Positions 1 to 7,143 of a stretch of DNA of 39,915 nt are shown piece after piece (position 1 is the first letter of the stretch; every line of letters starts with the position of its first letter). A program made the position numbers and the translations under genes. Origin of the DNA: a virus. The notes under the pieces were generated by a model. That model saw only the letters and a program-made list of their open reading frames with translations, made no database searches and had not been told where the DNA came from. The DNA is taken from positions 1 to 39,915 of the IMG/VR virus record IMGVR_UViG_3300035564_000055; one strand, written 5' to 3'.

Positions 1-123
1 CAGACGGAAGGCAGGCATAACATGGGTAGACCATACCGAGGCTCTAATCTGATCTATTGCGATACCTGGCCCCGCATAACGGTCCGGGATATCAGTAACC
101 CAAACTCGGAGTATTGGCGATCG
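1..123. repeat. Direct terminal repeat, left copy
   Basis: These 123 bases are identical to 39793-39915. The repeat lies inside a gene (start codon at 22, same as 39814), so the ends can be joined without disturbing the reading frame. A circular molecule with assembly overlap, or a genuine terminal redundancy, would look the same; the unique length is 39,792 bases. Confidence 0.95.
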
Positions 124-402
124 TAGTGCTACCTCGCCCGCCAGGCCTTCAACAAGCTGCCTATCTCCGATGACGAGTGGCAGAAGTTCGAGAACCATCT
201 CAAGTCCTGGAACCCTGACACCCACACCTGGAAGCAATGCTACGACGCGATCGATCAGGCAGTTAAGACATACGCACCGGGTATGGAGATGGACGAGCTC
301 GCCTACCGCGCGGGCATCCTGCCAGATTGCAGCTGCACCCTGGATGCCCACTGCAAGACATGTGACGCTGCAGCAAAGATAGCAGAGGCAAACCATGCCT
401 GA
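22..402 (+). pseudogene. Reading frame of 127 codons interrupted by an in-frame amber codon
   Basis: The frame opens with ATG at 22 (also 39814, one base after the previous stop) and reads 34 codons to TAG at 124-126. It then continues in the same frame, with ordinary amino-acid composition, to TGA at 400-402. The second part has no ATG until 283. It ends in a cysteine cluster of form C-x-C-x5-C-x2-C, suggesting a small zinc-binding protein. TAG is used as a normal stop elsewhere in this genome (for example at 2943 and 7102), so wholesale recoding is unlikely. It is a nonsense mutation, a leaky stop, a sequencing error or two separate pieces. Function unknown. Confidence 0.55.
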
Positions 403-595
403 GTTAACAAATCTTTCAAGGCCGCTCGTAATCACCGATCCTGCCAAATTCCGCTCCGCATGCCGTGAGATAGCCGTGATCCTGTTGTTATTCCCTGCGG
501 TTGTTCCGGTGGCGGAGCGCGTGGCTGATCCATGCTTAATTTCTAACACGGAAACCGAAACACGCAATAACTTGCCACGGGAAAACGGCCTATGA
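395..595 (+). CDS. Small hypothetical protein with one hydrophobic segment
   Basis: A 66-residue protein not recognised as any family. It has an apolar stretch around residues 27-40 (AVILLLFPAVVPVA) that could be a membrane segment, and a polar C-terminus. The start ATG overlaps the end of the amber-interrupted frame by eight bases and has AGAGG just upstream. Its stop overlaps the next start as ATGA, so it belongs to a translationally coupled chain running from about 39365 through the junction to 1010. Its reality rests on this coupling, not on homology. Confidence 0.5.
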   Translation: MPELTNLSRPLVITDPAKFRSACREIAVILLLFPAVVPVAERVADPCLISNTETETRNNLPRENGL

Positions 596-699
596 AAGAG
601 CAAACGAAGATACGCATCGCCCTGGCCGTATCCTTCACCGCTCTTGTCGCATCAACAATACTGAATCTGCTCATGCACTTTGGAGTAATCGGCAAATGA
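592..699 (+). CDS. 35-residue single-pass membrane peptide
   Basis: The ATG at 592 overlaps the previous stop (ATGA) and its own TGA at 697-699 overlaps the ATG of the next gene at 696. The peptide starts with a short basic region (MKEQTKIR) followed by one hydrophobic helix, which suggests an inner-membrane peptide with a cytoplasmic N-terminus. No family is recognised. Double ATGA coupling is the main support. Confidence 0.5.
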   Translation: MKEQTKIRIALAVSFTALVASTILNLLMHFGVIGK

Positions 700-1010
700 C
701 CATCTTCTTGATAAACGTGCTTTTGTTCCTGGCCGGCGCCCTGGCAATGGGTTTCCTGTGGAACCTCGTAGCAACACACCAACGCCTGAATAAGCTGGAA
801 AAGCAATCTTTGATCGACGGTCTACCAGAACGAAAGCATTACAGCTATTCCCAGGTTGCCGCCATCCACGACGCAATCGCCGTGCTGGTTTCAGCCAAGG
901 CCGATAACGACGCAGAGCGCGCAAGAATGGACACGGCGCTATTGATCCTGGCAACACTTTATAAAAACCCTGGATCGTATGATCCAGAGCGTCCAAATAA
1001 CCGACAATAA
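696..1010 (+). CDS. Membrane-anchored hypothetical protein
   Basis: A 104-residue protein with an N-terminal hydrophobic helix at about residues 3-25 and a soluble, charged C-terminal domain that looks alpha-helical. The start overlaps the preceding stop by four bases. Not recognised; it could be an early membrane-associated host-modifying protein. It is the last member of the coupled chain of small membrane proteins and is followed by a 32-base gap containing AAAGGAG for the next gene. Confidence 0.65.
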   Translation: MTIFLINVLLFLAGALAMGFLWNLVATHQRLNKLEKQSLIDGLPERKHYSYSQVAAIHDAIAVLVSAKADNDAERARMDTALLILATLYKNPGSYDPERPNNRQ

Positions 1011-1042
1011 CCATCAACACAATTCAAAAGGAGATCAAGAAA

Positions 1043-1861
1043 ATGTTTGACTTACCGCAAGAATTTGTAGACGGCATACGCAATGCCATGAACGGGGATA
1101 AGATCGAACTCCCCTTCGCCGCCCCAATCCTCTGGTGGCTAACCGGAAAACCCGGTTACAAAAAAGACGGCTCATCGGCTTATTTTGGTGGTTGGGCTGG
1201 CACCGCCGAGGACGTAGAAAACGCAGTTCAGGCTATGGGTGTATCTCTTCCCACCGCATTCAAGCGCATCACAATGGTAAACAACGAAGGCAAAGAATAC
1301 GACGTGTTTTGCACACGCTCTGCAGCCGTCGCCATCATCGCCAAGCGCACCCGCTGGATCGTCGACGAACAGACCCAGCACAGCCGCAGCCATACTCAGG
1401 TGCTTTGCTACATGGCCGAGTTTGACAAAGAGAAGAAAGCCTATATCCCCTGGGGTCCAGTCGTTTTGTCAGCCAAAGCTCTATCCGGTAAAGCCCTGGA
1501 AGATTCATTCCGGGAATGGGACAAAAAGACCGCTGCAGCCCGCCGGCAGTATGCCAAGAACTTACCACCCTGGTTCTTCTACGCACCGATCGGGACCTTT
1601 GGGGATAAGCCCAATACAAAGATGGTGGGTTCGGGCCAGCAAAGCCCGATCACGCCGGCACAGGTATATACCCCGGAGGAGATCGGAGAGGCGCAGCTCA
1701 CAGCCTGGTTTGTCGGACCTGATGTAGCCGCAATCATGGCGGATCTAAAAGGTCAGGCTAAAGAATGGCTGGAAGCGTGGAAAGTCGATAAAAAGGCAGC
1801 TGTAGCCGAAAACGCATCGCCTGAGGCGCCATCAAACTTTGATGACGATGTACCGTTCTAA
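1043..1861 (+). CDS. Probable single-stranded-DNA-binding or recombination protein with an SSB-type C-terminal tip
   Basis: A 272-residue protein with a strong ribosome site (AAAGGAG) upstream. Residues 1-230 form a globular domain I do not recognise. After a flexible alanine/glutamate/proline-rich linker it ends in NFDDDVPF. The last six residues, DDDVPF, match the acidic tip (DDDIPF) by which bacterial SSB recruits replication and repair enzymes. Its place before a coiled-coil protein and the replication initiator fits an SSB-like or annealing role. That role is inferred from the tip and context only; no OB-fold signature is evident by eye. Confidence 0.55.
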   Translation: MFDLPQEFVDGIRNAMNGDKIELPFAAPILWWLTGKPGYKKDGSSAYFGGWAGTAEDVENAVQAMGVSLPTAFKRITMVNNEGKEYDVFCTRSAAVAIIAKRTRWIVDEQTQHSRSHTQVLCYMAEFDKEKKAYIPWGPVVLSAKALSGKALEDSFREWDKKTAAARRQYAKNLPPWFFYAPIGTFGDKPNTKMVGSGQQSPITPAQVYTPEEIGEAQLTAWFVGPDVAAIMADLKGQAKEWLEAWKVDKKAAVAENASPEAPSNFDDDVPF

Positions 1862-1878
1862 AACAATTTAGGGACACC

Positions 1879-1927
1879 GCCGGCGGGCACATAAGAGGCG
1901 TAGGTTATTGGGGGACTGCCCGCCGGC
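1879..1927 (+). other. GC-rich inverted repeat in the intergenic leader
   Basis: Two perfect 11-base arms, GCCGGCGGGCA at 1879-1889 and TGCCCGCCGGC at 1917-1927, are separated by 27 bases. The element fills the gap between the SSB-tailed gene and the next gene. There is no T-run after the second arm, so it is not a standard terminator. It may protect the 3' end of the upstream message, attenuate transcription or bind a protein. Confidence 0.6.
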
Positions 1928-1950
1928 CTCCATTTCAGAAAAGAGGACAC

Positions 1951-2328
1951 ATGGACGCAATCAAACAGGAATTGGATAAGTTAGCGGATTACCAGGCCGA
2001 ACGTCAGGTTCTGGCGATCGTCAAGCAAGAACAGATCAATAAGGTTCTGACGCCTGAAATAAAGCAAGCGCTTTCTGATATCGATGCTGAGTTTTCCGAA
2101 AAGGTCGTCGCCGTCGATGAAAATATCAACGCCCTGACTGACTGCATCAAGCAAGCCATTCTCGAAGAGGGCGTAAGCATCAAAGGCACATTCCTGCATG
2201 CCATTTATGTTAAAGGGCGCGTGTCCTGGGATACCAAAGGCCTGGATGGTTACGCTGTTGCACATCCTGAAATGGCAGCGTTCCGCAAGGTCGGAGATCC
2301 CAGTGTAAGCATAAGAGATGTGAAATGA
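1951..2328 (+). CDS. Coiled-coil protein, possibly Gam-like
   Basis: A 125-residue protein with a ribosome site (AAGAGGA) eight bases upstream. Residues 1-75 are heptad-rich and charged, consistent with a coiled coil. Residues 80-125 form a compact region containing GRVSW and ending PSVSIRDVK. Small coiled-coil proteins beside SSB or annealing proteins in phage operons are often annotated as Mu Gam-like DNA-end protectors, and this is a possible assignment. I cannot confirm it from sequence alone. The stop overlaps the next start (ATGA). Confidence 0.6.
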   Translation: MDAIKQELDKLADYQAERQVLAIVKQEQINKVLTPEIKQALSDIDAEFSEKVVAVDENINALTDCIKQAILEEGVSIKGTFLHAIYVKGRVSWDTKGLDGYAVAHPEMAAFRKVGDPSVSIRDVK

Positions 2329-2552
2329 ACGGTCAAATTATTTCAACAGGATACAAGCCGCTGCAGCGGGTAATGACACCGGATGGGCCTGGCCTCTACC
2401 AGGGGCATATCGTAAGCTATAAGGTGGGCGTACCCACAAAGCTGATCGTCAGCCACAACCCGCGCGAGTGCCCAAAGTTGGGCGCGCCCGAGCCGTTCGG
2501 GTTCTACCAGTATATGCCGGAAGATGTGAAGCCTTATGAAAGCCTACAATGA
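2325..2552 (+). CDS. Small hypothetical protein
   Basis: A 75-residue soluble protein rich in glycine, proline and tyrosine, with no cysteine pairs beyond a single Cys and no membrane segment. Not recognised. It is coupled by ATGA to the preceding coiled-coil gene, and its 3' end overlaps the next gene by 17 bases, so it is almost certainly translated. Its position in the replication part of the operon is the only functional clue. Confidence 0.65.
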   Translation: MNGQIISTGYKPLQRVMTPDGPGLYQGHIVSYKVGVPTKLIVSHNPRECPKLGAPEPFGFYQYMPEDVKPYESLQ

Positions 2553-2943
2553 CGGCATTGATATAAAAAGACTGATAGATGAACTTCCCGCCGGCCTGGA
2601 CCGTGCCACTTTGCGCGTATTAAGTTCCCACATTGGGCGCGAGTTAGCAATATCACGGGTAGAGTTGGTGACTGATGTCGGTTTGCTTGGCTTCAAGGTC
2701 CATGAGCGCGCCGAACGCGCACAGATCAATCAACTACGTAAACAAGGATATCCTATCTGCTCAACAGGTGGCGAAGGCGGCGGTTACTTCATGGCACGTG
2801 ATTGGGACGAGCTCGAAGAGTACATTGAGCGCGAGGTACACGCCCGGGCTATGGATCTCCTGGAGCAAGAGCAAGCACTCAAGAGCCAGGCCGAAAAGAC
2901 CTGGGGCAGATATTCACCAGATAAGCAAGCAAGGATGTTTTAG
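2536..2943 (+). CDS. Winged-helix-like DNA-binding protein
   Basis: A 135-residue protein. The central part (about residues 15-95) has the pattern of a winged-helix domain: a helix pair, QINQLRKQGYPI as a candidate recognition helix, then a glycine-rich hairpin (TGGEGGGYF) as a wing. The C-terminus is a long charged helix. Such small proteins are commonly encoded just upstream of phage replication initiators. The start overlaps the previous gene and the stop is TAG, showing that TAG terminates in this genome. Confidence 0.65.
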   Translation: MKAYNDGIDIKRLIDELPAGLDRATLRVLSSHIGRELAISRVELVTDVGLLGFKVHERAERAQINQLRKQGYPICSTGGEGGGYFMARDWDELEEYIEREVHARAMDLLEQEQALKSQAEKTWGRYSPDKQARMF

Positions 2944-2951
2944 GAATAAAC

Positions 2952-3761
2952 ATGGCCGACTATTGGATAAAGCTTTATATCGAAATTCTTGAGGATCCAA
3001 AGATGGGAACATTACCAGCAAACCTATGGCAGCGTTTTATCCAACTCTGCCTGCTGGCGGGAAAATACGGGAAAGCAGGCGAGTTGCCAGATACTCAACA
3101 ACTCGCCTGGGCGTTGAGAATGAATACCGATGACCTGAACCATGAACTTCACCAATTAGCCAGCACCGGCATGATAGAGCCGATGGTCAATGGTTGGTTG
3201 GTGGTGAACTTCGCAAAGCGGCAGGCTGCGGTCCCGGCTAAAGAGAGAATGTTACAGATGCGTGAACGACAACATAAACAACAGTATTACGATGGTGTTA
3301 CGCCCACGTTACGCGATGTAACACAGATTAACAGATTAACAGATAACAGATTAACAGATACAGAAACAGAGAAGAGGGCGATTCCTACTTCTTCTTTTTC
3401 TCAATCTGAGACTGCCGAAGCCATCAGCCAATTTGGGAACAACGGCGCACGCGAAGCAGAGCATTTATACCAGTCCATTACCGGTCAAATCAGTATGCCG
3501 GGCTTAGGTTCAGATGCCGCCCGGGAAGACCTCGCCAATATTCTGGACTATTACGGTCACGACTTTAGCAAGGCTGAGGCGGCGGGTAAACCGATATTTG
3601 CTGTTTGGTGTAACACGCGCGGCAAGAATGGGCGCAATTATTCACCCGTTAATCCAGCTTGGACAACAAAGTGGCTGGAAAGTTTAGCCGACAGGCCAAA
3701 GGTCAACACGGTCAATAGCATCGCGGAGAAGATCGCGAGAGAGATAAGGGCAAACCAATGA
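2952..3761 (+). CDS. Replication initiator (lambda O / DnaD-like organisation)
   Basis: A 269-residue protein. Residues 1-95 resemble the N-terminal winged-helix domain of phage replisome organisers (a YWIKLYIEIL start, then a gene-regulator-like helical core). The middle is a low-complexity linker (residues about 110-150) encoded by tandem 7-8-base repeats. The C-terminal half is helical and ends in a basic region. A DNA-binding N-domain, linker over the repeats and C-terminal loader-interaction domain recall lambda O and DnaD-like proteins. No helicase or helicase loader gene is evident downstream, so the host helicase is probably recruited. Stop overlaps the next start. Confidence 0.7.
   Translation: MADYWIKLYIEILEDPKMGTLPANLWQRFIQLCLLAGKYGKAGELPDTQQLAWALRMNTDDLNHELHQLASTGMIEPMVNGWLVVNFAKRQAAVPAKERMLQMRERQHKQQYYDGVTPTLRDVTQINRLTDNRLTDTETEKRAIPTSSFSQSETAEAISQFGNNGAREAEHLYQSITGQISMPGLGSDAAREDLANILDYYGHDFSKAEAAGKPIFAVWCNTRGKNGRNYSPVNPAWTTKWLESLADRPKVNTVNSIAEKIAREIRANQ
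3323..3360. repeat. Tandem iterons, candidate replication origin
   Basis: Five contiguous copies of ACAGATTA or its shorter form ACAGATA occur at 3323-3330, 3331-3338, 3339-3345, 3346-3353 and 3354-3360. Related CAGA units follow to about 3371. They lie inside the linker-coding part of the replication initiator gene, the arrangement seen for the lambda origin within gene O. The tract is AT-rich against a GC-richer background. Confidence 0.65.
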
Positions 3762-4102
3762 ATAAAAAATTTCCCTATAGCTTTATATCCGCGTGGAGCG
3801 AGCCAGGGGTAAAGGCGGCATTTATTACCGATGAACAACCCGCGAAAATCGGCGGATGTGAAAACTGTGGCGGGTGGGGCTTCTTCGCTACTTTTATAGC
3901 AACCGACGGCCCATTCAATTCACCTACAGACGGGCGTTACGATAACGCCACTTTCAGCTTTACCAAGGTTAATCATTTCTACGATGGCAAGTGGTGGGTG
4001 GGAACGACTATCAGCGACAAATGCCCAGTATGCAATGGGAACGGCGAAGCACCCAAAACGGTAGCCTCAACCTACCGCGAGATGGCTGAGAGGACGGTGT
4101 AA
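3758..4102 (+). CDS. CxxCxGxG zinc-finger protein
   Basis: A 114-residue protein with two zinc half-sites, CENCGGWG at about residues 34-41 and CPVCNGNG at about residues 88-95. This spacing of CxxCxGxG repeats is that of the DnaJ cysteine-rich domain, with an insert between the pairs. It is coupled to the replication initiator by ATGA. No J-domain is present here; one is encoded separately at 7648. A structural zinc protein or a protein-binding adaptor are both possible. Confidence 0.65.
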   Translation: MNKKFPYSFISAWSEPGVKAAFITDEQPAKIGGCENCGGWGFFATFIATDGPFNSPTDGRYDNATFSFTKVNHFYDGKWWVGTTISDKCPVCNGNGEAPKTVASTYREMAERTV

Positions 4103-4104
4103 CC

Positions 4105-4305
4105 ATGCCAACCATGAGTTTAGACGACGAATACCGCCGCGTTCCTCTCGCCTACCAGCGCGCCTGCCCGCCCGAGTTTATCTCGCCCGCGGTTCTGGCC
4201 GAGATGGAAGAGCGCGCCACTCGTGCCGAGGCTGAAGTCGCCAGGTTGGAGAAAGAACTCGCCGCGGCCGTACACCTGATAGCGGCGTTGAAAGAGGTGA
4301 AGTGA
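4105..4305 (+). CDS. Short coiled-coil protein
   Basis: A 66-residue protein. The second half (from about residue 30) is a clear amphipathic coiled coil, with heptads of alanine and leucine alternating with glutamate and arginine. The first half is proline-rich. A second in-frame ATG three codons in could also serve as start. The stop overlaps the next gene start (TGATG). No function is recognised. Confidence 0.6.
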   Translation: MPTMSLDDEYRRVPLAYQRACPPEFISPAVLAEMEERATRAEAEVARLEKELAAAVHLIAALKEVK

Positions 4306-4820
4306 TGACAACCCTCAAAACCAAGATGGCATTCTCTGAAGCGTCCGAGCTGGCAGGATCCTTGATGATGGCCCTGCTGCCACTCTGCAACCGCATCGAA
4401 GTTGCCGGCAGCGTGCGCCGCAAGAAACCGGAGATCGGAGACCTGGAGCTCGTCGCCATTCCCCGCATGGAAAGCATCATGGACCTGTCCACCAGTCTAT
4501 TTCGCATCGATGCCGCAATACCGGGAAAGCTGATCAAAGGCGGTCAATTCTATCGCCAATATGACCTGGGCACGATCTCCCTGGACCTGTTCCTGACCAC
4601 TCCCGAGAAATGGGGTTGCGTCTTTACCATCCGGACCGGCAGCGCTGATTTCAGTCACCGCCTGGTCACAGCCCGCAAGTTCGGCGGTTTGTGCCCCTCG
4701 AACCTGAAATTCAGGGACGGGCATATCTGGGACGGAGAGACGGCATTCGAGACGCCGGAAGAGCAGGATGTCTTCAAGGTCCTGCATTTGGATTGGATCG
4801 ACCCGGAGAAAAGAATATGA
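4305..4820 (+). CDS. Minimal PolX-like nucleotidyltransferase
   Basis: A 171-residue protein. GSVRR at residues 35-39 followed by GDLEL places D46 and E48 at the metal-binding positions of the Pol beta superfamily (normally DxD), and D94 in ISLDLF is the third acidic residue. A TGSADF motif (111-116) and a C-terminal TPEEQDVFKVLHLDW stretch match the palm and thumb signatures of family X polymerases. The 8-kDa and helix-hairpin-helix domains are absent, so it is about half the usual length. It could fill gaps or add nucleotides in repair or replication, or be an inactive derivative given the D-to-E change. A GTG one codon earlier is an alternative start. Confidence 0.75.
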   Translation: MTTLKTKMAFSEASELAGSLMMALLPLCNRIEVAGSVRRKKPEIGDLELVAIPRMESIMDLSTSLFRIDAAIPGKLIKGGQFYRQYDLGTISLDLFLTTPEKWGCVFTIRTGSADFSHRLVTARKFGGLCPSNLKFRDGHIWDGETAFETPEEQDVFKVLHLDWIDPEKRI

Positions 4821-4966
4821 TCGTCGAGATCTGGCAGCGCCGGCACCTGATGGCCTTCCATTGGGCAAGTGCCTACCGCTTTCCAACCGTTGACAGTCAT
4901 ATGTGCGGGTACCGGTGCCTGGAGTTGATCTATAAAAAGACGAGAGTGATCTGGAGTAGAAAATGA
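4817..4966 (+). CDS. Small basic hypothetical protein
   Basis: A 49-residue protein, ATGA-coupled to the nucleotidyltransferase upstream and to the membrane protein downstream (ATG at 4963). It is rich in tryptophan, arginine and histidine and is strongly basic, so nucleic-acid or protein binding is conceivable. Not recognised. The double coupling is the reason for calling it. Confidence 0.55.
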   Translation: MIVEIWQRRHLMAFHWASAYRFPTVDSHMCGYRCLELIYKKTRVIWSRK

Positions 4967-5154
4967 CCGATATTCTGCTCTCCGCTCTCTTCCTCATCGC
5001 CTGGATGATCCTGGTGTGGCTGGTCTGCTCTGCGACGATAGCGCCGGGGCATCTGGTTATCGTGTGGAGGTGGGCGAAGAAAGCAGTATCCCGTGTGCGG
5101 GCATCCCTGAAAACCGCACGCACGAAACAAAAGGCGGGTAGGGAGGTGGTATGA
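4963..5154 (+). CDS. Small single-pass membrane protein
   Basis: A 63-residue protein with a long N-terminal hydrophobic helix (about residues 4-34) and a highly basic C-terminal tail (RASLKTARTKQKAGR). By the positive-inside rule the tail should be cytoplasmic. Start and stop both overlap neighbours (ATGA). Function unknown. Confidence 0.6.
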   Translation: MTDILLSALFLIAWMILVWLVCSATIAPGHLVIVWRWAKKAVSRVRASLKTARTKQKAGREVV

Positions 5155-5771
5155 ACGAACCTCACCGAATTTGGACGGCAATATTTATCTTTCTCGCGTG
5201 CGGATGCACGGCGGGAATATTAACGACCTCCCCTCTTCTGGAGACGCGGCTATTTACCTTCTTCTGCCTTGGATGGGTTGGGAGTGTTGCAACCGCCTTT
5301 ATGTTTTCCTATGAGTGGACGCGAATTACAAACGAAGAAGCGCACCGAGAACACCGCATTTCGGACAGCATCACCCAAGCCAGCGTCATGGCCGATAAGG
5401 TTCGCTTTCTTATCCCCGAGGCGCTGGACAAGATACCCAAGTGGACGCATGAACTAAAGTTCGGCTCGGTGCTATCACCGGCCGGCCGCGTGGATTATCT
5501 TATCACCATCGACGCCGTGATACCTTACACGTTTATTCAGGACTTCCTGGCACGATCCAGCTTTACAAAGCTGCAGAAGATTGGGAATTACTCGGATAAG
5601 ACCCAGGGGCGCGAGTGGGCGCAAGCTTTGACAGATGAGCTCGTGCGCCAGGGGTACGCGCTGCCGGCCAATAGTAACGAACCGGCGCTTTGGCTCTCGG
5701 GTGATAGCAGGGCGAGGTTTGCACAGGAATTGGGCGTTGAATTGGACGAACTCAATTCTAACCATGCGTAA
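5151..5771 (+). CDS. Two-pass membrane protein with a soluble domain
   Basis: A 206-residue protein. Two hydrophobic helices at about residues 8-28 and 34-56 are followed by a soluble domain of about 150 residues containing many charged and aromatic positions. No family is recognised. It is coupled by ATGA to the preceding membrane peptide, and the pair may act together at the host membrane, for example in blocking superinfection, but nothing in the sequence proves it. Confidence 0.65.
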   Translation: MNEPHRIWTAIFIFLACGCTAGILTTSPLLETRLFTFFCLGWVGSVATAFMFSYEWTRITNEEAHREHRISDSITQASVMADKVRFLIPEALDKIPKWTHELKFGSVLSPAGRVDYLITIDAVIPYTFIQDFLARSSFTKLQKIGNYSDKTQGREWAQALTDELVRQGYALPANSNEPALWLSGDSRARFAQELGVELDELNSNHA

Positions 5772-5801
5772 ATAAAATTTACGGTACATAGGACGCACGC
5801 A

Positions 5802-6116
5802 GTGAAAACACTAGGGCAACTATCTTGTGAGCTTAGAGAGACGCATGAAATCAATAAAAGCTGGGAGATTACATCCGAGCCGTATGGCATTAACAAGGCA
5901 ATGGCGCGCTTGATCGCAAACGGTTATCAGCCCGGAAATAAGATCAGAGCCAGGTTGGGATTATGCACCCTCGCCCCCGCGCCTATATGCCCTGTTCATG
6001 GCGTGGTGCATCCTGGACGGTGCCCCCGCAAACCCGTGACCAACTGGCGCATGACGCCGGAAGAATTTGAAGCAAGACTAGAGTTCATTATGAAAATAGG
6101 AGAATGCAATGTCTGA
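5802..6116 (+). CDS. Hypothetical protein with a Cys/His-containing centre
   Basis: A 104-residue protein beginning at GTG, with AGGAC upstream; no in-frame ATG occurs until about codon 34, so GTG is the likely start. The middle holds LCTLAPAPICPVHGVVHPG, with Cys and His residues that could bind one zinc ion. The ends are helical. Not recognised. Its 3' end overlaps the next gene by eight bases. Confidence 0.55.
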   Translation: MKTLGQLSCELRETHEINKSWEITSEPYGINKAMARLIANGYQPGNKIRARLGLCTLAPAPICPVHGVVHPGRCPRKPVTNWRMTPEEFEARLEFIMKIGECNV

Positions 6117-6363
6117 CACCGAAGATCCCAACGTAACTATAGGAAAGCTGGCCGCACGTCTGTCCGACGCAGAGTATCACGAGAGCGAAGAAATGCAGGC
6201 GCTGAGAGCGGAGAACGAGCGCCTCAACCAGGCTATTGAAACCACGCTCACCCTGCTGGCAAGCCTGAATGGATTATTTATCACTACCCGCAGGGTGGTC
6301 GATAAAGCCATCAAGGTACTGCGCGAAGCCCGATCATCTGTTTCACAGGAGAATGTCCAATGA
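6109..6363 (+). CDS. Coiled-coil hypothetical protein
   Basis: An 84-residue protein. Residues about 28-75 form a continuous amphipathic helix beginning EEMQALRAENERLNQAIE, typical of a coiled-coil dimer. The start lies within the previous gene, with AGGAG upstream, and the stop overlaps the lipoprotein gene (ATGA). No DNA-binding or enzymatic motif is visible. Confidence 0.6.
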   Translation: MSDTEDPNVTIGKLAARLSDAEYHESEEMQALRAENERLNQAIETTLTLLASLNGLFITTRRVVDKAIKVLREARSSVSQENVQ

Positions 6364-6848
6364 ATGCCACGTTCAGAAAGTCATCTTTTTTGTCTGTCCT
6401 GATCTTGATCTTTCTCACAGGTTGTCTGGGCGCCTATCAACCCGCTGTGAATGCTGCCCCGCAAATCCTATCCGGCGATGTGCAGGCCGTTGGGCCCGGA
6501 ACGGCGAAGATGATCGTCGAGCAAGCACTGAAAAGCGCGCCTGGCTCAAGCATATGGTTCCAGGGCGGAAATTATATCTTTGCTTCTCCGATCGGCTCCA
6601 ATTACGGCTGGGTGATCCTGAATGCAGAAGGCAGCGCGCCGATCGATGTCTGCAGCGGAAATATATCCAGCTGCGCAACCTTCCAGGGATTAGTCTCTTT
6701 TCTGATCAAGCAGGGATGGACACAGCTGGCCACCTTGCCCGAGTACACGGTCACAACCTTGATCGAGTATGCCGGCGCTCTTACGACCCTGGCGATCATC
6801 CCCGGGGTAGCGCCTTATAATCCCGTCCCGACCGGGATTGTACAGTGA
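6360..6848 (+). CDS. Predicted lipoprotein
   Basis: A 162-residue protein with a typical lipoprotein signal: a basic N-terminus (MNATFRKS), a hydrophobic stretch and the lipobox LTGC, with the modified cysteine at about residue 22. The mature part, of about 140 residues, has no known motif. Lipoproteins in early or lysogenic phage regions often block superinfection at the cell surface, a role inferred here only from type and location. In a single-membrane host it would be anchored on the outer face of the cell membrane. Confidence 0.7.
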   Translation: MNATFRKSSFLSVLILIFLTGCLGAYQPAVNAAPQILSGDVQAVGPGTAKMIVEQALKSAPGSSIWFQGGNYIFASPIGSNYGWVILNAEGSAPIDVCSGNISSCATFQGLVSFLIKQGWTQLATLPEYTVTTLIEYAGALTTLAIIPGVAPYNPVPTGIVQ

Positions 6849-6862
6849 GAGAGGATAAATAA

Positions 6863-7102
6863 ATGGCTCACACCATGAATATTACCCGCCATCCTACCGG
6901 CGCATACGAACTGAAATGCCCCGAATGCAGCTATCACTATGTCGTAAAGCTAAACCCGCTCAGAACCATAACTTTGGATTGGGGTGCCGACGAGGAACAC
7001 GTATCAAGTGTCACCGGCCTTGCAGACGACCTGCTAAAACTAGACACTGGCGCAAAAGGCAAGCACAGCAGCCTGGCGGATCAATTATTCAAGGGAAAAT
7101 AG
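6863..7102 (+). CDS. Small protein with one CxxC zinc motif
   Basis: A 79-residue protein with AGGA before the ATG. It has a CPECSYHY segment at residues about 19-26, half of a zinc ribbon; only one cysteine pair is present, so zinc would need His or a partner subunit. The C-terminal half is polar. It ends in TAG. Not recognised. Confidence 0.6.
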   Translation: MAHTMNITRHPTGAYELKCPECSYHYVVKLNPLRTITLDWGADEEHVSSVTGLADDLLKLDTGAKGKHSSLADQLFKGK

Positions 7103-7110
7103 AATTTGTC

Positions 7111-7131
7111 TTTTATTAGATTCTAATAAAA
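7111..7131. repeat. Perfect AT-rich palindrome before a ribosome site
   Basis: The arms TTTTATTAGA (7111-7120) and TCTAATAAAA (7122-7131) flank a single T. The element sits directly upstream of AGGAGG and the ATG at 7144. The same decamer recurs alone at 9400-9409 and 10200-10209, and on the minus strand at 13889-13898, always between genes. It could be a protein-binding site or an RNA hairpin limiting ribosome access. Confidence 0.6.
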
Positions 7132-7143
7132 TCAGGAGGAATT

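Noticed and set aside
4497-5165. 222-codon minus-strand frame across several early genes
   Set aside because: Runs against a coupled chain of plausible plus-strand genes and has shadow composition.
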